The position numbers and the translations under genes were made by a program. Below, in pieces: positions 46,653 through 53,758 of a DNA stretch of 64,000 bases. Numbering within the stretch: position 1 is the stretch's first letter; the number at the start of each line of letters is the position of its first letter. Origin of the DNA: Micromonospora sp. WMMA1363 (GTDB lineage: Bacteria > Actinomycetota > Actinomycetes > Mycobacteriales > Micromonosporaceae). The DNA lies in assembly GCF_030345795.1 (NCBI RefSeq), contig NZ_JAUALB010000001.1:4208001-4272000 (forward strand), given 5' to 3'. The notes beneath the pieces were generated by a model. It was not told the DNA's origin, did no database searches, and worked only from the letters and a program-made list of their open reading frames with translations.

Positions 46653-48716
46653 TCAGAGGCGGAAGACCACGACGTCGCCGATCTCTTCGCGGGTGATGCC
46701 GAGACCGTCGGTCGGCGCGTCGATACTGATCTCCCATGGTGTGCCGGCCACCTGGTCGCGCATGACCAGCACGTTGCGGACGCCGAGGGTGCGCAGGTAC
46801 TCGACGGACGTCAGGTCGGGGAAGGCGATCGTGACCCGGCGGACGTCGTCCAGCAGGGTCGGGGTGAAGCCACTCCCGCCGTTGACGATGTCCTGGAAGT
46901 GGGTGGTGGACCAGAGCATCACCGGCTGGTCTTGGTTCTGGCCGCTGGGCAGCACCAGCAGCGGACCGTCCACGGTCCGCATCGCCGCTGGCTGTACCGG
47001 CACCACCGGATGGGGAGTGCGGTTCAGCCCCTCGACCGTCACCAGCAGCAGCGGCAGCAGCGTCGCGAGGCGCAGCCACGGGCTCGGCCAGGACGGGATC
47101 CGCTGGGCGGAGATCTCGCGGACCCGGGCGGCGAAGGCGCTCACCGCGCCGGCGGCGAGCAGGCCGAGCAGCAGCGTCGTCCAGAGCATCAACCGCCCGG
47201 GAGTGCGGAGCCCGTTCCACCCGGGCAGGTGCTCGAAGAGCGGCGCGTAGGTGAACCGGCCGCCGATGAACTCGGTGCCCATGGCGAGCACCATCGTGAC
47301 CACCACCCCGGCGAGCAGCAGGAGCCGGTGCCGGAGCCGCCACACCGAGAAGAACAGGCCGCCCAGGGCGAGGGCGTAGAGCACATAGCCGGGCAGCAGG
47401 GTCATCTCCGTGTGCCACGGCAGGGTGGCTCGCGCCCCCTCGTGCAGGTCACCCCAGATCCGGGACTCGCCCGGCGCGGTGAGGAAGCCGGCCGCCGGTG
47501 GTGAGAAGAGCGCGATGTCGCCGAGCGTCCGCTCCGCCTGTGGGTGCAGCTCGGCGACCTTGAAGTACGGGACGGCCATCAGCGCGCCGACCCCGGCGAA
47601 GACCAGGCCGCCGACCAGGTCCGCGGCGAGCAGCCGGATCCCGAACGGGTGCTTCACGGGACGGACCACCCATCGCCGCAGGAACCAGGTAACGGTCGCG
47701 ACCAACGCGATCCCGCCGAGGATATAGGCGAAGGGCAGCCCGATGCCGAACCCGAGGCTCAGCTGCCAGGCCGCCACCAACCAGCCGAGGAATGCCCAGT
47801 TCGCCTGGCGCCGCTCCGGGCGGTATCCGTGCCGCAGCGACCAACCGTGGCCGCGGGCCAGCATGGCCAGGGCCAGCGGGATCCCGCCGTTGGAGACGAC
47901 GTGCAGGTGCCCCGCCTGGGCGAGCAGCCACGGCGCGTACGTGTAGCTCACCCCGGCCACGGCGGCACCGATCTTCCCCGCCCCCAGCTGCCGGGCCAGC
48001 ACGTACGCCCCGAACGTGGCGAGTGCGTGCGCCAGCACGAACATGATGTTGTAACGGAGGACGGCGACCTCAGGCCCGGTGCCGATCATCCCGGCTGGCG
48101 CGTATCCGAGCAGGGTGTCGGAGAACGCGAAGCTCCACCGCTCCGGGAAGAACGCGTTGGACTGCCACAGCACCGCTGGGTTGGTCAGCAGCGCGTGGCC
48201 GGACCAGGCCATCTGCCAGGCCTGCAGGCTCGGATCCCAGTAGTCCTGCGGGAGTGTGTACCGCGGGTACCGCAGGGTGGGCCAGGTCATCAGCACGGCC
48301 AGCGCGAGTGAACCGACGATCGCGAGGGCCCACTCGTGCGCCAGCACCCGCCCGGCGGCGCGGGCCACGCGTCCGGCACGGGTCGGCACCGGCTCGGGGG
48401 CCGGCGCGAAGGAGGCGAACGGATCCGCTTCGTCCCCGCCGGTCACGGTAGCTCCAGTGTCCGCCACCGCAGTCTTGTCGGCAGCTCCAGTGTCCGCCAC
48501 CGCCGCCTTGTCGGCCCCGGCCCTGTCGGTCGTGCGCTCGCCTCGGCCGGCCGGGTCGCCCGTCGGCCGGTCGCCGGCGGGGGTCTTCCTGGTCGCCGTG
48601 GGCATCGGATCCGCCGGGGCGGCTGTCGCCCCGGGGCTGGCCAGGGCGTCGCCGCTCAAGCCTCCGGGCGGGTCTGGGCGCAGTGGTACCGAGTCGCCGG
48701 ACTCGTTGCCGGTCAT
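46653..48716 (-). CDS. Large polytopic membrane protein, possible GT-C type glycosyltransferase
   Basis: The ATG at 48716 overlaps the nfo stop codon as ATGA, giving 687 residues. The first about 125 residues are hydrophilic and low-complexity, with a near-perfect tandem repeat (AVADTGA twice). A TM and then the loop RYPRYTLPQDYWDPSLQAWQ carry acidic residues like those of the GT-C catalytic loop. About twelve TMs follow, including VSYTYAPWLLAQAGHLHVVS and PGRLMLWTTLLLGLLAAGAV. The C-terminal about 110 residues form an extracellular domain (FQDIVNGGSGFTPTLLDDVR ... YLRTLGVRNVLVMRDQVAG). Relatives are usually annotated only as membrane proteins. Function is inferred from fold class alone. Confidence 0.7.
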   Translation of the reverse strand: MTGNESGDSVPLRPDPPGGLSGDALASPGATAAPADPMPTATRKTPAGDRPTGDPAGRGERTTDRAGADKAAVADTGAADKTAVADTGATVTGGDEADPFASFAPAPEPVPTRAGRVARAAGRVLAHEWALAIVGSLALAVLMTWPTLRYPRYTLPQDYWDPSLQAWQMAWSGHALLTNPAVLWQSNAFFPERWSFAFSDTLLGYAPAGMIGTGPEVAVLRYNIMFVLAHALATFGAYVLARQLGAGKIGAAVAGVSYTYAPWLLAQAGHLHVVSNGGIPLALAMLARGHGWSLRHGYRPERRQANWAFLGWLVAAWQLSLGFGIGLPFAYILGGIALVATVTWFLRRWVVRPVKHPFGIRLLAADLVGGLVFAGVGALMAVPYFKVAELHPQAERTLGDIALFSPPAAGFLTAPGESRIWGDLHEGARATLPWHTEMTLLPGYVLYALALGGLFFSVWRLRHRLLLLAGVVVTMVLAMGTEFIGGRFTYAPLFEHLPGWNGLRTPGRLMLWTTLLLGLLAAGAVSAFAARVREISAQRIPSWPSPWLRLATLLPLLLVTVEGLNRTPHPVVPVQPAAMRTVDGPLLVLPSGQNQDQPVMLWSTTHFQDIVNGGSGFTPTLLDDVRRVTIAFPDLTSVEYLRTLGVRNVLVMRDQVAGTPWEISIDAPTDGLGITREEIGDVVVFRL
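48450..48515. repeat. Tandem 33-bp direct repeat inside the membrane protein gene
   Basis: Two adjacent 33-bp units (48450-48482 and 48483-48515) are identical except for a few bases (AGTC against CGCC). On the coding strand they encode ADKxAVADTGA repeats in the disordered N-terminus. Confidence 0.7.
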
Positions 48717-49504
48717 GCGGACGGAGCCTTCGTGCCGAGCCGGTTCCGCAGGAAGGCGATGTCGGCGGCCTGGCCCTCCGCCCCGCCCGGGGTCTCCACG
48801 ACCACCGGGGCGCCGGCGGCCCGGATGACCGCCACCACCAGCTCCGGGTCGATCGTGCCGCCGTCGAGGTTGTCGTGCCGGTCCTGGCCGGAGTCGAAGA
48901 CTCCCTTGGAGTTGTTGGCGTGCACCAGATCGATCCGCCCGGTGATGGCCTTGACCCGGTCGACCAGGCCGAGCAGCTCCTCGCCACCGGCGTGGGCGTG
49001 ACAGGTGTCCAGGCAGAAGCCAACCTCGTAATCCGCGACAGCGTCCCAGAGCTGGGCCAGCGCGTCGAGCCGTCGGGCGCAGGCGTTCCCGCCGCCGGCC
49101 GTGTTCTCGATCAGCACCGGCACGCCGAATCCACCCGACTCGGCCGCGTACGCGAAGGTCTTGCGCCAGTTGTCGAAGCCGACCGCGAGGTCGTCGCCCG
49201 CGTTGACGTGGCCACCGTGCACGATCAGCCCCCGGGCGCCGATGGCCGCGGCCGCCTGCGCGTGCGCGAGCAGCAGTTTTCGGCTGGGGATCCGGATCCG
49301 GTTGTTGAGCGTCGCCACGTTGATGACGTACGGCGCGTGCACGTAGCGGTCGACGTCGGCGCCGCGGAGCCGCTCCGCGTCCGCTCGGGGTTTCGGTGCC
49401 TTCCACCCCTGCGGGTCGGAGAGGAAGAACTGCACGGTCTCGGCCGTTCTGGCGGTCGCCTCCGCCAGTGGATCGGCCGAATCGACGTGGGCTCCGATAC
49501 GCAT
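48713..49504 (-). CDS. nfo: Deoxyribonuclease IV (endonuclease IV, AP endonuclease)
   Basis: Endonuclease IV cleaves abasic sites in base excision repair. The 263-residue TIM-barrel protein begins MRIGAHVDSADPLAEATART. It has metal-binding stretches RYVHAPYVINVAT, ARGLIVHGGHVNAG, VPVLIENTAGGG, VGFCLDTCHAHAGG and IDLVHANNSKGVFDSGQDRH, ending with VVVETPGGAEGQAADIAFLR. All nine-ligand-type His/Glu/Asp positions appear to be present. It ends in an ATGA overlap with the large membrane protein gene downstream, so the two are co-transcribed despite unrelated roles. Confidence 0.9.
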   Translation of the reverse strand: MRIGAHVDSADPLAEATARTAETVQFFLSDPQGWKAPKPRADAERLRGADVDRYVHAPYVINVATLNNRIRIPSRKLLLAHAQAAAAIGARGLIVHGGHVNAGDDLAVGFDNWRKTFAYAAESGGFGVPVLIENTAGGGNACARRLDALAQLWDAVADYEVGFCLDTCHAHAGGEELLGLVDRVKAITGRIDLVHANNSKGVFDSGQDRHDNLDGGTIDPELVVAVIRAAGAPVVVETPGGAEGQAADIAFLRNRLGTKAPSA

Positions 49505-49756
49505 GGAGGGGAGCCTACGTCGCGTCCCTGACGGCTTGGGTGACGGCGGTGGTGCCGACGCGCGTCACCGGACGGGGCGGGCGGTCGTTGAGGGAGTGGG
49601 ACGGACAGACTGGCGGGTCTCCTGGCGAGCATGCTGAGCACGCCGCATGCCTGGAGGTCCCACGAGCGAGGGCACCCTGCCGCGCGGCCCGGCGTGGCAG
49701 GGTCAGCTCCAATACCCGACCAGCCCAAAAGAAGATTGTCTGAGATTTGGCGATTT

Positions 49757-49786
49757 TTCCACACAAGGCGCGAGACTCGGTATAAC
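49757..49786 (+). promoter_or_regulatory. Candidate promoter of the rpsF-ssb-rpsR-rplI operon
   Basis: TATAAC (49781-49786) is a good -10 element in an AT-rich patch (49735-49800) that stands out in this window. The best -35 is TTCCAC (49757-49762) at 18 bp, a weak match. Transcription from here would give a leader of about 330 nt before rpsF. Confidence 0.4.
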
Positions 49787-49810
49787 GTCGGGTAACAACA
49801 TGATGAAGCT

Positions 49811-50055
49811 CCGCGGGGCGTCTCCGGTCCAACCTCATCGGTGTGGTCGTTCCTCCCCAGGTCCCACCCAAGGAATGTTGACGGGACGCCCCGCGGCCTC
49901 CGTCACGGGGGGCCGGCCATCGACATCGACGTCGAGGTCGGCCCCCCGTCGGCGTGCGTTCGGCGGGCCGTTCCACCACCCCGGGCATGATCGTCCGGAC
50001 CGGGTATCCTGGCTCGGTTGTCCGCGTCCGGCCCGGGTCCCCCCGGTCCGGGCCG
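49811..50055 (+). promoter_or_regulatory. Structured 5' leader upstream of rpsF
   Basis: Three nested or successive GC stems fill this non-coding stretch: 49811-49822 with 49885-49896 (12 bp perfect, long loop), 49905-49915 with 49939-49949 (11 bp perfect, 23-base loop), and 50029-50036 with 50048-50055 (8 bp). The rest of 49505-50123 holds no supported gene. An autoregulatory ribosomal-protein leader (S6:S18 type) is a possible reading, not shown. Confidence 0.45.
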
Positions 50056-50123
50056 GGCCACGACGCACGACCTCCTGCCACGGAAGGACCGTGGCCGCTT
50101 AGCCCACAGGAGGTGAGCACGTC

Positions 50124-50414
50124 TTGCGTCATTACGAGATCATGGTGATCCTCGACTCCAGCCTCGAGGAGCGCACCGTCGCCCCGTCGCTCGACACGTA
50201 CCTGAACGTGATCCGGACCGCGGGTGGCTCGGTGGAGAAGACCGACGTGTGGGGCCGCCGGCGCCTCGCGTACGAGATCAACAAGAAGACCGAGGGTATC
50301 TACGCCGTCATCGACCTGCAGGCGACGCCTGCTGCGGTGGCCGAGCTGGACCGTCAGCTGCGACTCAACGAGTCGGTGCTGCGCACCAAGGTCATCCGGC
50401 CGGAGATGCGCTAG
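50124..50414 (+). CDS. rpsF: 30S ribosomal protein S6
   Basis: S6 binds the 16S central domain together with S18. The 96-residue protein starts at TTG 50124 ([20 protein letters not shown]) behind a CAGGAGGTGA SD. It contains [20 protein letters not shown] and [20 protein letters not shown], characteristic of S6, and ends VIRPEMR without an acidic tail. It is the first gene of the rpsF-ssb-rpsR-rplI operon. Confidence 0.97.
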   Translation: MRHYEIMVILDSSLEERTVAPSLDTYLNVIRTAGGSVEKTDVWGRRRLAYEINKKTEGIYAVIDLQATPAAVAELDRQLRLNESVLRTKVIRPEMR

Positions 50415-50514
50415 TCGCATCCGTACCCGGCACCCCGGATCAGCCTCGTCGGTGTTGTCGGACGGTTTTGAGAGCCTGTCCGGCGAGACGATGAGTGCGC
50501 GAGGAGATGTGGTC

Positions 50515-51024
50515 ATGGCAGGAGACACCACCATCACGGTCATCGGCAACCTGACCGACGACCCCGAGTTGCGATTCACCCCCTCCGGCGCGGCGGTCGC
50601 CAAGTTCCGGGTCGCCTCGACGCCCCGGTTCATGGACAAGGCGTCCGGCGAGTGGAAGGACGGCGAGCCGTTGTTCCTCTCGTGCACCGTCTGGCGGCAG
50701 GCCGCCGAGCACGTCGCGGAGTCGCTGCAGCGCGGCACCCGCGTGATCGTGTCCGGCCGACTGCGCCAGCGGTCCTACGAGACCCGCGAGGGTGAGAAGC
50801 GCACCGTCATCGAGTTGGAGGTCGACGAGATCGGCCCGTCGCTGCGCTACGCCACGGCGAAGGTGCAGAAGATGTCCCGCTCGGGTGGCGGCGGCTTCGG
50901 TGGCGGTGGCGGTGGCGGCCAGGGCGGCGGAGGTAACTTCGATGACCCCTGGGCGTCAGCCGCTCCGGCCCCCTCGCGCGGTGGTTCGGGTGGCGGAAAC
51001 TTCGACGAGGAGCCCCCGTTCTGA
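50515..51024 (+). CDS. ssb: Single-stranded DNA-binding protein
   Basis: SSB protects single-stranded DNA at forks and recruits repair proteins. The ATG at 50515 has GAGGAG 8 bases upstream and gives 169 residues. The OB-fold runs from [20 protein letters not shown] through [20 protein letters not shown] to [19 protein letters not shown] Gly-rich linker follows (about 120-160), and the acidic tip is NFDEEPPF, the conserved protein-interaction tail. Placement between rpsF and rpsR is typical for bacteria. Confidence 0.96.
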   Translation: MAGDTTITVIGNLTDDPELRFTPSGAAVAKFRVASTPRFMDKASGEWKDGEPLFLSCTVWRQAAEHVAESLQRGTRVIVSGRLRQRSYETREGEKRTVIELEVDEIGPSLRYATAKVQKMSRSGGGGFGGGGGGGQGGGGNFDDPWASAAPAPSRGGSGGGNFDEEPPF

Positions 51025-51065
51025 TGGCGCCGAGCGCCCGCGATCGCAAACCAGGAGCAAGAGCA

Positions 51066-51305
51066 ATGGCCAAGGCTGCGGCACTTCGCAAGCCGAAGAA
51101 GAAGGTGAACCCGCTCGACAAGGACGGGATCACGTACATCGACTACAAGGACACCGCACTGCTGCGGAAGTTCATCTCCGACCGCGGCAAGATCCGCGCT
51201 CGGCGGGTGACCGGTGTGACCTCGCAGCAGCAGCGGCAGATCGCTCGTGCGGTCAAGAACGCCCGTGAGATGGCGCTCCTGCCGTACACCGCGACGGCCC
51301 GCTGA
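51066..51305 (+). CDS. rpsR: 30S ribosomal protein S18
   Basis: The 79-residue basic protein ([20 protein letters not shown]) contains the S18 core [40 protein letters not shown] and ends [14 protein letters not shown]. It lacks the cysteine cluster of zinc-binding (C+) S18 forms, so it should be the zinc-independent type. A CCAGGAGCAAGAGCA SD region precedes the ATG. Confidence 0.96.
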   Translation: MAKAAALRKPKKKVNPLDKDGITYIDYKDTALLRKFISDRGKIRARRVTGVTSQQQRQIARAVKNAREMALLPYTATAR

Positions 51306-51319
51306 GAGGAGGCGCGGAC

Positions 51320-51766
51320 ATGAAGATCATCCTCACTCAGGAGGTGTCCGGCGTCGGAGCGCCGGGCGACATCGTGGAGGTCAAGGACGGCTACGGCCGT
51401 AACTACCTGCTGCCGCAGGGCTTCGCGATCGCTTGGACCAAGGGCGCGGAGAAGCAGGTCACGCTCATCAGGCGGGCCCGGTCGGCTCGTGAGATCCGTG
51501 ACCTCGGCCACGCCAACGAGGTCAAGGGCCAGCTCGAGGGCCTGAAGGTCACCCTCAAGGCCCGCGCCGGCGACGGCGGCCGGCTCTTCGGCTCGGTCAC
51601 CCCGGCCGAGGTCGTTGAGGCCGTCAAGGCCGCCGGTGGCCCGACGCTCGATCGTCGCCGGCTGGAGCTGCCCGGTCACATCAAGTCGATCGGCTCCCAC
51701 CCGGTGCGGATCAAGCTGCACCCCGAGGTGACCGCCGCGTTCGACCTCAACGTCGTCCAGGGCTGA
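51320..51766 (+). CDS. rplI: 50S ribosomal protein L9
   Basis: L9 has two globular domains joined by a long helix. The 148-residue protein starts [20 protein letters not shown]. The L9 signature [20 protein letters not shown] is at residues 16-35, the connecting helix near 45-75, and the C-terminal domain has [20 protein letters not shown] and ends [20 protein letters not shown] is visible. It is the last gene of the ribosomal operon. Confidence 0.96.
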   Translation: MKIILTQEVSGVGAPGDIVEVKDGYGRNYLLPQGFAIAWTKGAEKQVTLIRRARSAREIRDLGHANEVKGQLEGLKVTLKARAGDGGRLFGSVTPAEVVEAVKAAGGPTLDRRRLELPGHIKSIGSHPVRIKLHPEVTAAFDLNVVQG

Positions 51767-51783
51767 CACCCATCTGCACCACG

Positions 51784-51815
51784 ACAGGGCCCGCGCCGGC
51801 CGGCGCGGGCCCTGT
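51784..51815. terminator. Perfect 32-bp palindrome, bidirectional terminator
   Basis: The 16-base arms (51784-51799 and 51800-51815) are exactly complementary with no extra loop bases. It lies 17 bases after the rplI stop and 25 bases before the convergent membrane protein's stop codon, so it can serve both. Confidence 0.8.
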
Positions 51816-51840
51816 CCGCTTCCGTCGCCAGAACCGCCGC

Positions 51841-53364
51841 TCAGCCGATTGGCTGGCCGGTGACCGCGCTGATCATCACCGTGGACAGCCCGCCGCCGAC
51901 CACCGCTGCCGCCAGCGCCACGGTGGCCGCTCGCCAGGTTGTTCCCACCTGGCGGAGCAACAACGCCACGACGAGGCTGCTCGCCAGCGCCAGACCGAAC
52001 CGCGGCATCGCCTCGACGAGTGAACCGAGCGCTCGGGACCGTGGCGAGTCGCACCCCCCGCCGCTGATGTCCGTGACACATCCGGCGGGCGCCGTGCCGT
52101 CCAGCGTCAACAGCCATACGAAGATCACCAATGCCGGCAGGAGATAACACGCCGCCGTGTAGAGCAGCGGGCGTAGTGGCCCACCCGGATTCGGATCGAG
52201 TAGGTCATCCTCGATACGACGCGACCAGAGGCCCGAATCCACCGTCTCGATCCGGCGCCGCACCGGCGCCGTGGCGGCGGAAGCGATTGGCGGAGGATCG
52301 TCGGTCCCCCGCCGGGACGCGGTGCGCGGGCGAGTAGCGGAGGACGCGACGACCGGCGAGCGGGGAGCCGACGGCGGCGGATCCACCCAGCGGGGGTCGT
52401 CGCCGGCGAGCCGGGTGCCCGACCAGAACGCCTCATCCCGGTCGCCCCGCGTCGACCACGACTGTTCCCTGGTGCCGCTGTCCGGGCGCGGCGTGTCCGT
52501 TCGGTTCCATTGCGGCTCGGCGTTCCGGTTCCACTGCCCGGTGCTGTCCGGCTGCCGCCACTGCCCGGTGTCGTCCGCCTGATCCCACCGGCCCGGGGTC
52601 TTCGCGCGTCCCCACCGGCCGACCTCGTCTGCGGGCTGCCACGCGTGCACGCCTGACGCGTCCCACGGATCCACCGCGGGACGGTGCGCGGACTCCTCCC
52701 GCCCGGCGGCCCGGCCCGCGTCCCGGTCCCACGGATCCACGGCGGGCGACGGGGTGGCCGCCTGGCGTCGCCGGCCGGGCCACTCCGACCGGGTCGGCTC
52801 CGACTCGGCAGACGTCTCCGTCTCCTCCAAACCCGACCAGACCACCTGCGGCGGGCGGGACGCCGCGCGCCTCGGGCGGCTCCGCGGACCGGCGTCGGAG
52901 ACCGGATCGTCCTCCGCCCGTCGGCTGCCCACGTACCCCTGCTCCTGCGGGTGGTCGAAGGTCCACTCACGGGTGTGGTCCGAGTCGCTGGCGGCGCCGA
53001 CCGCCGGAGTCTCGCGCCAGCTCGTCTCGGTGGCGTGGCGCCAACTGCTGGTCGTCTCCGTGGCCCGCCGATCCTCCGGCGAACGGGGATCGTCCGGCTC
53101 GTACCGGTCGTCGTCGTCCGGGGCGGCGTGCCGCCCGCCCCCGTCGGCGCGGTGGACGCCGGACTCCAGCGCCCAGCGCGGCAGGTAGGTGTCGACCGGC
53201 TCCGGCTGCCCGCGCTCGACCGCCCGTCGGCGGCTCGACGTGCGGTGGTCGCCGGTGCCGAACGCATACGGGGCGACCGGCGGCTCGGCGGACTCGTCCC
53301 GACGCGCGACCGACCGTCGACCGCGCGGACCATCCTCTCCGTGTCCCCAGTCCCGGTAACTCAC
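51841..53364 (-). CDS. Membrane protein with long Trp/Arg/Asp-rich N-terminus (function unknown)
   Basis: I chose the GTG at 53364 (MSYRDWGHGEDGPRGRR), giving 507 residues; the open frame further upstream is only antisense to dnaB. Residues 1-380 are highly charged and probably disordered. WxxATE/WDP/TGQW motifs recur there: SSWRHATETSWRETP, then VDPWD twice, then DTGQWRQPDSTGQWNRN. The last about 120 residues hold four likely TMs, with a short Cys-containing loop (GCVTDISGGGCDSP). No known domain is recognised. A similarly built low-complexity/TM protein beside dnaB looks specific to this actinobacterial group. Convergent to rplI and divergent from dnaB. Confidence 0.65.
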   Translation of the reverse strand: MSYRDWGHGEDGPRGRRSVARRDESAEPPVAPYAFGTGDHRTSSRRRAVERGQPEPVDTYLPRWALESGVHRADGGGRHAAPDDDDRYEPDDPRSPEDRRATETTSSWRHATETSWRETPAVGAASDSDHTREWTFDHPQEQGYVGSRRAEDDPVSDAGPRSRPRRAASRPPQVVWSGLEETETSAESEPTRSEWPGRRRQAATPSPAVDPWDRDAGRAAGREESAHRPAVDPWDASGVHAWQPADEVGRWGRAKTPGRWDQADDTGQWRQPDSTGQWNRNAEPQWNRTDTPRPDSGTREQSWSTRGDRDEAFWSGTRLAGDDPRWVDPPPSAPRSPVVASSATRPRTASRRGTDDPPPIASAATAPVRRRIETVDSGLWSRRIEDDLLDPNPGGPLRPLLYTAACYLLPALVIFVWLLTLDGTAPAGCVTDISGGGCDSPRSRALGSLVEAMPRFGLALASSLVVALLLRQVGTTWRAATVALAAAVVGGGLSTVMISAVTGQPIG

Positions 53365-53536
53365 GGCCGGAGCGTGACCCTTCTCAACCGATAGCGCAAT
53401 CCGCTGTCCAGGTGTAGCCGATGCTGGAGATAGTACGGGACACCGGCGGCCGGAGTTTGGCCGGAATTCTCTCCTCCACAGGGTGGGGACGGCATCGTCC
53501 CAGCTCACCGCCGTATCGGCGGCGAATTCCCAACAG

Positions 53537-53545
53537 TTGTCCACA
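53537..53545 (+). promoter_or_regulatory. DnaA box upstream of dnaB
   Basis: A perfect TTGTCCACA lies 222 bp before the dnaB start. Weaker relatives (CGTCCACAG near 53582 and TTGTCCCGA near 53592) follow. It lies in the 394-bp divergent region 53365-53758, which has no gene I can support. Confidence 0.5.
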
Positions 53546-53619
53546 GCATGTGCACACCCTGCGCACATGCTTGTGCCCCGGCGTCCACAGGTTGTCCCGA
53601 GACTCGTCCACCGGGTGTG

Positions 53620-53649
53620 TTGAGTGGTTGACCTCGGGTTCCGTATGGT
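53620..53649 (+). promoter_or_regulatory. Candidate dnaB promoter
   Basis: TTGAGT (53620-53625) and TATGGT (53644-53649) with an 18-bp spacer fit a housekeeping promoter, giving a leader of about 100 nt before the dnaB GTG. Confidence 0.5.
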
Positions 53650-53758
53650 GGCCACCCGGCCCACCGCACGATGACCCCCCGATCGCACGGCAGGTCGGCG
53701 AGTTTTCAGACCTGGCGGTAGGGCTGGGTGAGGATCCGACGGCGTGGAGGGGGGAACC

